The translations under genes and the position numbers were made by a program. Of a stretch of DNA of 64,000 bases, positions 56,787-64,000 are shown one piece after another. The DNA comes from Lactiplantibacillus nangangensis. GTDB taxonomy: Bacteria > Bacillota > Bacilli > Lactobacillales > Lactobacillaceae. Under the pieces are notes generated by a model. It saw nothing but the letters and a program-made list of their open reading frames with translations. It did not search any database and was not told the origin of the DNA. Position 1 is the first letter of the stretch; each line of letters opens with the position of its first letter. The stretch is taken from NCBI RefSeq assembly GCF_005405065.1, contig NZ_BJDI01000008.1, positions 91,557-155,556 of the forward strand, given 5' to 3'.

Positions 56787-57009
56787 GGCACCTCCGTTTC
56801 AAATCCATACCTTAAAATTTTACCATATTTTGGCAGAATAAAAAGCAATGGCTTCCCAGTTTAACAATTGACATTAGCAACCTAACAAACTCACAGTCGT
56901 GAAGCAGATTACTTTACGAAACTGGGAATTCGGTGCATGATGACAGTCGAAGGTTTAAGTCAAGTTACGACTTAGGCCGTAAAAATTATGATGATATGAA
57001 ATTAAAAAC
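56787..57009. other. Divergent relQ/spxH gap
   Basis: AT-rich region between divergent relQ and spxH. No open frame or repeat was noticed. The relQ promoter should lie here but is not clear to me. Confidence 0.4.
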
Positions 57010-57039
57010 TTGCAAATACCTAGGTTCATTTGGTATTCT
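57010..57039 (+). promoter_or_regulatory. spxH promoter
   Basis: -35 TTGCAA (57010-57015), 18 bases, -10 TATTCT (57034-57039). Predicted leader about 33 bases. Confidence 0.5.
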
Positions 57040-57078
57040 GCACTATGACGCGAAACGAGAAAGTGGAGGAATTATGAC

Positions 57079-57708
57079 GTGTTAGAAGTGTATTTATTTG
57101 TAAATCCATTGGCGACACAATGTGTACGCGATGAACAAAATGTGTTGCGGCTGGCCAATGATTCGGATAAGCAAATTCAATTTCAATTCGTACCCTTATT
57201 GAATATCAATGTGGTGCAAAAAGCCCTTAAAAGCCAAGGCTTCAAAGCTTCTGACTGGCAAGCCCAAAATCAACAATCGCAAACGCTCTACCGGGTCATT
57301 CTCGATTATAAAGCCGCCCTATTTCAAGGCAAGAAGCGTGGCCGCAATTTCTTAATTGCGTTGCAAGATGCCATGCTTAAAGCTGGGCAACATTATTCAG
57401 AAGATTTGGTCAAAACGGTTGCCGCGGAATGCCACATTGATTTGGATATGTTTATGGAAGATCGTGATAGCAACTTAGCAAAACAAGCCTTTCATGCCGA
57501 TCAACGTTTAGCTTCAGAAATGAACATTACTGAAGCTTCATCAGCAGTCGTCTTCGATTGTGATCAATATGATTATGGCGTTTTATTAGAACATTTTAAC
57601 TACACGACTTTATTTGACTTAGTTAACGGTCAGTTAGACCCATTCCATGAACTTTCCCATCGTACCAACTGCGCTACCTTAGATGGTAGTCAGCTCCACG
57701 TTTTATAA
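57079..57708 (+). CDS. spxH: SpxH (YjbH)-like thioredoxin-fold adaptor
   Basis: 209-residue DsbA-like protein. YjbH/SpxH delivers Spx to ClpXP for degradation. N-terminal strand LEVYLFVNPLATQC corresponds to VNPLCPEC of B. subtilis, so the first Cys of the CxxC is lost, a change I believe is common in lactobacilli. GTG start 57079, nine bases after GGAGG. An ATG at 57074 opens only a three-codon frame. Spx itself is encoded about 4.7 kb away. Confidence 0.85.
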   Translation: MLEVYLFVNPLATQCVRDEQNVLRLANDSDKQIQFQFVPLLNINVVQKALKSQGFKASDWQAQNQQSQTLYRVILDYKAALFQGKKRGRNFLIALQDAMLKAGQHYSEDLVKTVAAECHIDLDMFMEDRDSNLAKQAFHADQRLASEMNITEASSAVVFDCDQYDYGVLLEHFNYTTLFDLVNGQLDPFHELSHRTNCATLDGSQLHVL

Positions 57709-57734
57709 TTCAGGAATTGCAATTATTCAAACGC

Positions 57735-57773
57735 AAAAAAGTCCCCTACCCAAAAACGGTAGCGGACTTTTTT
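57735..57773. terminator. Bidirectional terminator, spxH versus pepF
   Basis: AGTCCCCTACC/GGTAGCGGACT stem (one mismatch) with a 7-base loop, flanked by A6 and T6. Confidence 0.9.
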
Positions 57774-57802
57774 ATTGGCTAGCAAACAGGTTTTGAGTCA
57801 GC

Positions 57803-59611
57803 CTATTTTTTAATCAAACTTTCAAATTCAGTCAGACGTTGCTCAAAGAGTGCAAACGCATCATCCAAGTAGGCAGTCTTAGTCATATCAACCCCCGCAT
57901 TGCGCATCACTTCAATTGGGAACTCCGATGACCCAGCTTGCAAATAGCCCAGATAGTCTTTGACCGCACGAGGTTGCTTCCTCGTCAGCTTGTTTGCCAA
58001 AGTTGAGGCCGCCGCGAAGCCAGTTGCGTACTGATAAACATAATAATTATAATAAAAGTGTGGAATGCGCGCCCATTCATCCGCAATCTGCGGATCACTG
58101 ACCACTGCGTCGCCATAATAACGTTGGTTCAGCGCCAAATACTGCTTGGATAACCGATCAGCCGTCAACGCTTCCCCGGCGGCTGCTTGTTCGTGGACCC
58201 ATTGCTCAAATTCAGCAAATTGAGTCTGACGATAAACAGTCCCTTTGAAACCATCTAAATAGTAGTTGAGGACGTAAGCCCGAATCTTCGGATCTGTTTC
58301 GGTTGCCAAAAAGTAATTTGTCAATAAATTTTCATTAGTCGTTGAAGCAATCTCAGCCACAAAGATCGAATAATCCCCGTATTGGTACGGTTGATGATGG
58401 GTCGTCAAATAAGAATGCATACTGTGGCCCATTTCGTGCACCAGTGTGTATAAATTATCAATATTATCTTGCCAGTTGAGCAAGATATAGGGCGCCGTGT
58501 CATACATCCCTGACGAATAAGCCCCGCTCTGTTTGCCTTTATTTTCAACAACATCGATCCAGCGGGACGCAAACGCCGTCTTCACGTGCTTCAAGTAGTC
58601 TGGGCCGAGCACTTTCAACGCTTTGAGTGCTGTCGCCTGAGCTTGTTCGTAAGTATAGGTCAATTCCGGTTTGCCCGTCAGTGGCGTATACAAATCATAC
58701 ATATGTAACTCATCAACCGCCAAGATTGACTTACGTAACGCGACATAGCGATGGAGCAAGTCTAAATGATCATCAACTGATGAGACTAATGAGTCATAGA
58801 CCGATGTCGGAATCTGATTGGCAGCTAATGCGGCCGTCCGTGCATCTGGATAATGATGCACTTGTGCGTCAAAATTATGGACCTTTACTTGGCCCGCTAA
58901 AGTTGAAGCCAAAGTGCGCCGAAATTGCGTATACACGCGATAAAGTGCCGTAAAAGCGTCACGCCGAACAGCCGGGTCAACTGATTCGAGTAAGACCCCA
59001 TAGACCCCCTGTGACAGCTTGACTGAATTTCCTTGTTCATCGTGGACCGTGGGAAACTCAAAGTCGGCATTGTTTAAAACGTCAAAGGTCTTCGCGGAGG
59101 ACTCAAAAATATCGCTAGCCCCAGCTAAAAGTGCTTCTTCACTATCACTGAGTACATGCCCCTTTTGTAACCGTACCGTGTCCAAAAAATGGCGATAATC
59201 ACGAAGCGCCACATTTTCATCCAAAAATTGATCAAGTTGAGCAGGCGTCAGTTGTAAGATTGCGGGTTCCAGCCAAGCGGTCGCTGCCGAGACTTGGGCA
59301 GTCAAGCTCCCCGCCTGGTCATCCAGAGCCTGATTAGCACTGTCACCAGTATCCTGATCATGTTTTAAACTTGCATAGACGGCGACCTTTTCCAATCGCC
59401 GATACAAGCCTAATACCCCCTGAACCCCAGCCAAGACCGTCGCTGCAGATTCGGTAAAATGCGCTTTTAATGGCGCCATTGTCGTTAGTTCCTGTTTAAC
59501 TTGTGCAATATCCGCTTCGTATGCTGCGGTCGTCGCATAAATGGGAGTCAGATCCCAGGTTAATTGTGTTGGTACTGCTGCGCGTGTTGGCAGTTGTTTG
59601 GTTGCACCCAT
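57803..59611 (-). CDS. pepF: Oligoendopeptidase F
   Basis: Cytoplasmic M3B zinc metallopeptidase cutting oligopeptides of intermediate length. HExxH motif in LVHEMGHSMHSYL (about residue 390) with the downstream Glu in FVAEIASTTNE. About 602 residues. ATG 59611 (MGATKQLPTR) is used because GGAGG lies eight bases upstream. ATG 59632 would add seven unsupported residues. Monocistronic, convergent with spxH. Proximity to coiA and mecA mirrors the Bacillus mecA-coiA-pepF order. Confidence 0.95.
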   Translation of the reverse strand: MGATKQLPTRAAVPTQLTWDLTPIYATTAAYEADIAQVKQELTTMAPLKAHFTESAATVLAGVQGVLGLYRRLEKVAVYASLKHDQDTGDSANQALDDQAGSLTAQVSAATAWLEPAILQLTPAQLDQFLDENVALRDYRHFLDTVRLQKGHVLSDSEEALLAGASDIFESSAKTFDVLNNADFEFPTVHDEQGNSVKLSQGVYGVLLESVDPAVRRDAFTALYRVYTQFRRTLASTLAGQVKVHNFDAQVHHYPDARTAALAANQIPTSVYDSLVSSVDDHLDLLHRYVALRKSILAVDELHMYDLYTPLTGKPELTYTYEQAQATALKALKVLGPDYLKHVKTAFASRWIDVVENKGKQSGAYSSGMYDTAPYILLNWQDNIDNLYTLVHEMGHSMHSYLTTHHQPYQYGDYSIFVAEIASTTNENLLTNYFLATETDPKIRAYVLNYYLDGFKGTVYRQTQFAEFEQWVHEQAAAGEALTADRLSKQYLALNQRYYGDAVVSDPQIADEWARIPHFYYNYYVYQYATGFAAASTLANKLTRKQPRAVKDYLGYLQAGSSEFPIEVMRNAGVDMTKTAYLDDAFALFEQRLTEFESLIKK

Positions 59612-59686
59612 CTGAATTCCTCCAATAACCATAATATCTACTAGCGTAACACATAAATTACTAAATTTTAGCTGATAAGTTTTGTT

Positions 59687-60772
59687 TTAATGGGCGCGCC
59701 AGGCAAGTTGGTCTGCCTCAACTTGCCAATCCCTACCTTGCCTGCTAATTACTTTAGCCGCTCGCAACTCACTGATAGCCGCGGCCACTAACTGGGCCTG
59801 CAGGCGGTTTGGATCTAGCAAGCAAGGTTGCTGTGCGACACACGGCAGCAAGGTTTGCCAAATTAATGTTTGTAAGCGTTGCTGGCTCAAATTGGCCGGT
59901 GCGGTTCTTAAAGCCATCAACAGATAGACCATCCAGCTCAAGTAGGCTGTTTTTAAAATTGGCACCTTTGCCGTGGTCATAAACACCCAATTTGGTAACT
60001 GGGCAAGGGACCCACCATGCTGGTAACAGTACGTTTGCAAGCTAACAACGGCCGGCTGGTGCCGTAGTCGGCCAAGGACTAAGCGTTGCTGAAAGGTAAC
60101 AAATTGAGTTGCAGTTTTACGGGGTGGGGAAAGTTGTGGCTTTAAATTCAAAATTGCTGAGACCGGCACCTGAGCCGCTTGCCACGCTTGCACCTGATAA
60201 TTGAGTCGTTCGCCATCGACCGTCGTCAAATTAAGCAACAATTCCCCCCCATTGACTGCCGTGAGCCAATAGACTAAAAAGCAGCCCCAGGGTGCATAGT
60301 GTTGTAAAAATTTTAACGCTTTCGCATTCAAGCGTAACTGATGTTGATATGGCGATCCTAGTAACCACAAAACGCGATAACCGTGATCTCGATAGCCTTG
60401 TGTGCGCTGGCGTAACTTTTCCACTGAAATCGGTGAACATTGAAACTCTAGTGCTAGCGGCAGTTGACCGTCCTTTCGGACTAAGATGTCCGGTCGCTGA
60501 TGAATTTCAGGCAGCCGCGCTTCTAACCGTACCGTATAGCCTGATGCGGCAAACCAGGCAGCTAATTGCTGCTTGCCTAATAAGTGTTCCGCCGTCTCAC
60601 CCTCTGAAAAGGTCGTACAAACTTGATTGGCTTGATGGGCAAAATGTGCACACATCACCGCTCCTCGTTTTAAGCGCACTGGGCGATGACAACCCGGACA
60701 CCAGTACTTGCTGCCACGTTGTGCTAACGCCGCAGTCACCAACTTTTCAGTTCCATCTTCAGCTATGAGCAT
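59687..60772 (-). CDS. coiA: Competence protein CoiA
   Basis: CoiA-family nuclease-like protein implicated in recombination of incoming DNA during transformation. N-terminal zinc-finger-like CPGCHRPVRLKRG with following Cys/His, then a PD-(D/E)xK-like core (HQRPDILVRKDGQ; ALEFQCSPIS). About 361 residues. ATG 60784 touches its ribosome site, so I prefer ATG 60772 (MLIAEDGTEK), though this is uncertain. Lies between mecA and pepF as in Bacillus and Streptococcus. Confidence 0.88.
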   Translation of the reverse strand: MLIAEDGTEKLVTAALAQRGSKYWCPGCHRPVRLKRGAVMCAHFAHQANQVCTTFSEGETAEHLLGKQQLAAWFAASGYTVRLEARLPEIHQRPDILVRKDGQLPLALEFQCSPISVEKLRQRTQGYRDHGYRVLWLLGSPYQHQLRLNAKALKFLQHYAPWGCFLVYWLTAVNGGELLLNLTTVDGERLNYQVQAWQAAQVPVSAILNLKPQLSPPRKTATQFVTFQQRLVLGRLRHQPAVVSLQTYCYQHGGSLAQLPNWVFMTTAKVPILKTAYLSWMVYLLMALRTAPANLSQQRLQTLIWQTLLPCVAQQPCLLDPNRLQAQLVAAAISELRAAKVISRQGRDWQVEADQLAWRAH

Positions 60773-60825
60773 TTTGGTCACCATCCTCTTTTAAGCACAG
60801 TTACGTAAAAGCAAGCTTAAATGAC

Positions 60826-60859
60826 GAAAAAAAGAGCTGAGCAATTTTGCCCAACTCTC
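60826..60859 (-). terminator. mecA terminator
   Basis: Minus strand AGAGTTGGGC / GCTCAGCTCT stem with a 6-base loop, followed by TTTTTTT. Confidence 0.85.
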
Positions 60860-60869
60860 AACGCTAAAC

Positions 60870-61601
60870 CTATTTAAAATAATGCCGAACAGTTTCTAAA
60901 GCGGCATTGGACATGATTTTTTCACCATGTTCCAATAATACATCAGCCGTCACCTTAGTCTGGTTCGCGTATTCTAACGCCACTGCCACGTCGTCTTTGA
61001 TAACGCCCGTAGAAGATTGATCAACGAAGAAGACTAACTCCAAATAATACTTGTCACGATACTTAAACAAGTTTGAAGCTAACCCATCTGGCCGAAACAT
61101 CTGGGCTAGTGCAATCACATCTTCAAAACTATCGAAAGCCAGCACAAACTCTTTCGTTGGTGTATCAGGATCCTCAATATAAGGATCCAAATCATTCGTA
61201 TCTTTAGCTTGATTATGTTGTACACCCTGTGGTTGATCAGTACTATCAGTATCAGTTTGCATTAATTTGCGTTTCAAAAAGTCTGAAACATCATCTTGCA
61301 TATCGTGGTCATTGGATTCATTCGGTGACTGAGTCGCCTTTGCAATCGTGTCCTGCAAGTTTTCACTATTTTTACTAATAAATAACTCTAAGCCGTTCCG
61401 ATTTGGCAAAACTTGGAAAGTGACGGCATCGTTATCTTGAAATTGATGATCAACATCAACTTCTTCTAAAATACTATAAAAGAAACTTTCAATTTGCTTA
61501 TGATTCCCTAGTAAATCTAATACGCGAATTCCGCGCTCATTGAGATCATCGTTGCCGATTAGAACTCGAATCGTATCATCATTGATTCGTTCCATCTCCA
61601 T
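60870..61601 (-). CDS. mecA: ClpCP adaptor protein MecA
   Basis: Adaptor that delivers substrates such as competence regulators to the ClpC-ClpP protease. 243 residues: N-terminal substrate-binding domain (MEMERINDDTIRVLIGNDDL), an acidic linker (~residues 95-155) and C-terminal ClpC-binding domain (EFVLAFDSFEDVIALAQMF ... KYYLELVFF). Its own terminator follows. It lies between spx and coiA, a conserved arrangement. Confidence 0.95.
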   Translation of the reverse strand: MEMERINDDTIRVLIGNDDLNERGIRVLDLLGNHKQIESFFYSILEEVDVDHQFQDNDAVTFQVLPNRNGLELFISKNSENLQDTIAKATQSPNESNDHDMQDDVSDFLKRKLMQTDTDSTDQPQGVQHNQAKDTNDLDPYIEDPDTPTKEFVLAFDSFEDVIALAQMFRPDGLASNLFKYRDKYYLELVFFVDQSSTGVIKDDVAVALEYANQTKVTADVLLEHGEKIMSNAALETVRHYFK

Positions 61602-61703
61602 TACAGATCCACCCCTTTCTAAGTGTCAAGGGCCATAATCACTATCACAATTCTAACTTATTTCAGCGCTTTGTAAAGTAATCTATCTGAATTAAACCGA
61701 ATT

Positions 61704-61742
61704 TAAAAAAATTGACTCGTTAGCTAGGCTAACAAGCCAATT
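61704..61742 (-). terminator. spx terminator
   Basis: Minus strand AATTGGCTTGTTAGC / CTAACGAGTCAATT stem followed by TTTTTTT. Confidence 0.88.
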
Positions 61743-61751
61743 CGATTTAGT

Positions 61752-62150
61752 TTAACTATTCGCAATCGCTTGGGCACGTTGCAATTCCAACGTCCGAATT
61801 TTTCGTGGTAAGAAGCGCCGAATTTCGTCTTCGTTATATCCAACTTGTAACCGTTTCTCGTCCAGTAAAATGGGCCGACGTAACAAGCTTGGGTCCCGAC
61901 TGATCAGCTCATAAAGTTGGTTCAAGGAGAGATCATCAATATCCAACTGCATGCGTTGGAAGGCCTTGGAACGGGTCGAAATAATTTCTTCGGTGCCATC
62001 TTCGGTCATTTGTAGAATGCCTTTTATCTCTTCAATCGAGAGCGGTTCTGCAAAAAGATTCCGTTCTGTAAAATCAATTTCATGTGCTTGCAACCAAACT
62101 TTGGCTTTTCGACATGAAGTACAACTTGGTGAAGTATATAAGGTAACCAT
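61752..62150 (-). CDS. spx: Global redox regulator Spx
   Basis: ArsC-fold transcription factor that binds the RNA polymerase alpha C-terminal domain and controls thiol-stress genes. Redox switch CxxC is intact ([14 protein letters not shown], Cys10/Cys13). The [15 protein letters not shown] segment and the helical Clp-recognised C-terminus are present. 132 residues. ATG 62150 with AAGGAGG upstream. Lactobacilli carry several Spx paralogues. Its genomic place next to mecA favours the main one. Confidence 0.95.
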   Translation of the reverse strand: MVTLYTSPSCTSCRKAKVWLQAHEIDFTERNLFAEPLSIEEIKGILQMTEDGTEEIISTRSKAFQRMQLDIDDLSLNQLYELISRDPSLLRRPILLDEKRLQVGYNEDEIRRFLPRKIRTLELQRAQAIANS

Positions 62151-62200
62151 TGAGTCTCCTCCTTCTGCATCGCCAACAACAAAACTTTATTACAAATATT

Positions 62201-62229
62201 ATTATACATGCTTTATCATTTTTTGTGAA
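62201..62229 (-). promoter_or_regulatory. spx promoter
   Basis: Minus strand -35 TTCACA (62229-62224), 17 bases, -10 TATAAT (62206-62201). Leader about 44 bases. The rest of the 290-base gap is AT-rich with no other feature seen. Confidence 0.75.
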
Positions 62230-62403
62230 TAGTTTTTATAAAAATAATCAAATAGTTCTAGTGATTTTTATATACAGTCTCGTCTATTTCGTCCGATTAC
62301 TAACGACTATCCATTTTTGTTGTTAAAAATCGTCATTAATTAATTAGCGTACAATTTAGTTTTGACTTATTAAAATAATAAATAAATTAAGCAACGAAGC
62401 GAT

Positions 62404-62434
62404 CAAAAAAACCAAGCCAGTATCGACTTGGTCA
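62404..62434 (-). terminator. Terminator of MBL-fold gene
   Basis: Minus strand ACCAAG / CTTGGT stem with a 10-base loop, followed by TTTTTTT. Confidence 0.82.
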
Positions 62435-62439
62435 TCAAA

Positions 62440-63183
62440 CTAACCTAATTTTAATTGTAAATATTTTTGCGCAACGGTAACCTTTACACCATCACCAGCG
62501 GCTGCTTGGGCTTCTTTTCTTAATTGCTCAAAATCAACATCCTGAGGTAGATGGGTTAATAATAACCGGTTAGCATGTGCTTCCTTAGCAATTAAGCCAG
62601 ATTGTGCCGAAGTCATATGCCAGATCTTACCAGTTTTATCGGCACCAAAATTAGTATCAGTCATCAATAACTGTGAACCGGTCGCAAACTTAGCTAGCTC
62701 AGGAATAAAGGCCGTATCTGCTGAGAAAGTTAATTGTTGTCCCGTTGCGCGTTCAACAATTTTGACAGCAAAGGCTGGGACTGGATGTTTAGTCCGCAAG
62801 AACGTCACGTCAAATGGGCCAATTTGATTGACGGCATCTGGTTGATAAGCCCGTCCTTCAGTTGCACCAGCCCAAGTTAGTGCCCCAAAGTTCAAGGGGT
62901 CTTCTGTATGGCCATAGATGGGCAGAATTGGTGTTTTACGGTCGCCTTGACGTAATTGCCAATAATACTGTAAAACGCCGACATCAGCTGTATGGTCGTG
63001 ATGATAATGCGTTAATAAAACAGCATCTAACTGCAACGGATCCAAAATTTCCTCCAAAGCATTCAACGCCCCTGAACCACAATCCAATAATAACTGATAG
63101 TTTCCAGCAGTGACTAGGTATGAGCTTGTGCCCACCCCATCATATGGATAACTACCATAATAACCTAACACGGTCAATTTCAT
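62440..63183 (-). CDS. MBL-fold metallohydrolase (RNase Z-like, YhfI type)
   Basis: About 247 residues. Metal motif LTHYHHDHTADVG (HxHxDH), further ligands in SADTAF and the C-terminal LLLTHLPQD. The fold resembles RNase Z/arylsulfatase-type hydrolases but lacks the RNase Z exosite arm, so the substrate is not assigned. ATG 63183 (MKLTVLGYYGSYP) is ten bases from AAGGG. ATG 63192 would overlap the ribosome site. Divergent from the HmoB-like gene. Confidence 0.9.
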   Translation of the reverse strand: MKLTVLGYYGSYPYDGVGTSSYLVTAGNYQLLLDCGSGALNALEEILDPLQLDAVLLTHYHHDHTADVGVLQYYWQLRQGDRKTPILPIYGHTEDPLNFGALTWAGATEGRAYQPDAVNQIGPFDVTFLRTKHPVPAFAVKIVERATGQQLTFSADTAFIPELAKFATGSQLLMTDTNFGADKTGKIWHMTSAQSGLIAKEAHANRLLLTHLPQDVDFEQLRKEAQAAAGDGVKVTVAQKYLQLKLG

Positions 63184-63253
63184 CGTTATCATTCCCTTCT
63201 AGGTCTATTTTAACGTAGGATCAAGAAAAATTGAAACCGTTAACCTAACTTGT

Positions 63254-63282
63254 TTTCAATTATTTTCGAAAACACGTATAAT
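63254..63282 (+). promoter_or_regulatory. Promoter of HmoB-like gene
   Basis: -10 TATAAT (63277-63282) preceded at 17 bases by TTTCAA (63254-63259), or TTTTCA at 18 bases. Confidence 0.6.
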
Positions 63283-63313
63283 AATAAGTGTAATAATTAA
63301 GGAGTGATTTTTG

Positions 63314-63814
63314 ATGAGTGAAAAGATTTCGGCAACATTTGGCACCCGCAAAATTTTGACCATGCTTCAGCAACAACACGCTGATCGTGATTTATTATTG
63401 ATGCAAGCCAATGCAACTGAAGACCGATACATGTTACTCGACCTATCTGGTGAAAAATCAGTTTTCTCAAGTCCAGTTTCATATGACGTCTTATTAGCTA
63501 AAGGCAACGAAGACTGGCATGGGATGACTAGTTTCATTTTCATGGATTTACCGATTGAGGAACAAAAAGTCTTCAATTCTAAATTTACTGCCTTTCGAAC
63601 AGAATTTGAAAAACCAAACGGTCTGAAACATTTTTGGATTTTAAGAGAAGCCAAAAATGACGCTGCCTTTGTGATTGTCACTAACTGGCACAGTGACTCA
63701 GAATATGCTGTTTGGTTACGGAGTGAGTCCTTCAAGCCATTTGCCAAGTACTTAACCCCTGACTATGATTACCATGAAAGTCGTTATGCTTTCGTTCGTT
63801 CGCTCAAATCTTAA
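63314..63814 (+). CDS. ABM-fold protein similar to HmoB/TRAP
   Basis: 166 residues. The C-terminal half is an antibiotic-biosynthesis-monooxygenase-like ferredoxin fold (FWILREAKNDAAFVIVTNW; AVWLRSESFKPFAKYL), as in the B. subtilis heme monooxygenase HmoB (YhgC) and staphylococcal TRAP. The N-terminal half is an extra domain also seen in those proteins. Heme breakdown is possible. I cannot confirm the catalytic residues. ATG 63314 is nine bases from GGAG. TTG 63311 is an alternative. Confidence 0.78.
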   Translation: MSEKISATFGTRKILTMLQQQHADRDLLLMQANATEDRYMLLDLSGEKSVFSSPVSYDVLLAKGNEDWHGMTSFIFMDLPIEEQKVFNSKFTAFRTEFEKPNGLKHFWILREAKNDAAFVIVTNWHSDSEYAVWLRSESFKPFAKYLTPDYDYHESRYAFVRSLKS

Positions 63815-63822
63815 TTGTAACT

Positions 63823-63857
63823 CACACCTAGGTCACCTTTGGCTTAGGTGTTTTTTT
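63823..63857 (+). terminator. Terminator of HmoB-like gene
   Basis: ACACCTA / TAGGTGT stem with inner partial pairing, followed by TTTTTTT. Confidence 0.9.
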
Positions 63858-63952
63858 ATCGGCGCTGGGCCACTAATCATTGTTAGGTAGCAGCGACCGG
63901 ACATCAGTTGAAAAACGTGATTCGTAAGCAGTAAATAAGATGACGTATTGAA

Positions 63953-63993
63953 ACGCCCCCTCTGGTCACGTATTCTGTGACTAAAGGGGGCGT
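63953..63993. other. Strong hairpin near window end
   Basis: ACGCCCCCT / AGGGGGCGT outer stem with inner GTCAC/GTGAC. No clear T-run in either direction, so it may be a poor terminator of the next gene or another structured intergenic element. Its context is cut by the window edge. Confidence 0.5.
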
Positions 63994-64000
63994 CAATTTA

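Noticed and set aside
60292..60768. 158-residue plus-strand open frame antisense to coiA
   Set aside because: coiA has clear domain motifs and correct neighbours. The antisense frame has no ribosome site or recognisable sequence.

Overview
The window is a chromosomal segment of a lactic acid bacterium of the Lactiplantibacillus plantarum group. This rests on protein identity and gene order: a complete dcw cell-division cluster of Lactobacillaceae type, a pyruvate dehydrogenase operon, DapF, KtrAB, a DUF1831 protein, an Ala/Ser/Thr-rich NlpC/P60 hydrolase and Spx/MecA/SpxH, with mid-40s GC and frequent TTG/GTG starts. I see no rRNA or tRNA gene, CRISPR array, prophage, or insertion sequence carrying its own transposase.

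Layout. 1-3.6 kb: pdhABC (minus, pdhC cut by the window edge) with a promoter and two candidate catabolite-response sites, divergent from def. 4.2-8.1 kb: a membrane protein, rpoY-rnjA and a lipid kinase. 8.4-15.7 kb (minus): secreted LysM-P60 hydrolase, a PRPP-synthetase paralogue, recD2, a TPR protein and a phosphatase. 15.8-23.5 kb (minus): ktrAB, mnmA, DUF1831, cysteine desulfurase, mtnN, a small membrane protein, nudF, dapF. 23.7-42 kb (minus): mraZ-rsmH-ftsL-pbp2x-mraY-murD-murG-divIB-ftsA-ftsZ-sepF-ylmG-ylmH-divIVA, then a T-box leader and ileS. 42-52.6 kb: corA, DUF4044 peptide, ftsK, trmL, an NAD(P)-binding protein, brnQ, rlmA, zinc-free rpsN, an AI-2E-family exporter and a IIA-like protein. 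52.7-64 kb: a lactonase, cutC, relQ-nadK-rlu, spxH, pepF, coiA, mecA, spx, an MBL hydrolase and an HmoB-like protein.

Functional grouping. The dcw block couples peptidoglycan precursor synthesis (MraY, MurD, MurG) to septum assembly (FtsZ/A/L, DivIB, PBP2x, SepF, DivIVA). The cysteine desulfurase, DUF1831 and MnmA group suggests tRNA 2-thiouridine synthesis. The right end gathers stress and proteolysis regulators: RelQ, NadK, SpxH, MecA and Spx, with CoiA nearby.

Most unusual observation. Four intergenic gaps hold a family of large structured repeats. Each arm (about 160-190 bp) folds into a long outer stem enclosing two or more hairpins. Stem sequences differ almost completely between copies, yet pairing is kept on both sides (compensatory change), while loops and termini stay conserved. 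Three loci hold two arms in inverted orientation, forming palindromic units of about 360-560 bp. One unit lies between the ileS T-box and ileS, one lies inside the dcw operon between mraY and murD, and one lies between prs and the P60 gene. A solo arm precedes brnQ. I cannot tell from this window whether the family is already catalogued. Other notable points are a PRPP-synthetase paralogue without the catalytic Lys/Arg, a glucitol-IIA-like protein without the phosphorylatable His, three 10-bp-spaced MraZ boxes, and a Zur-like site before zinc-free rpsN.
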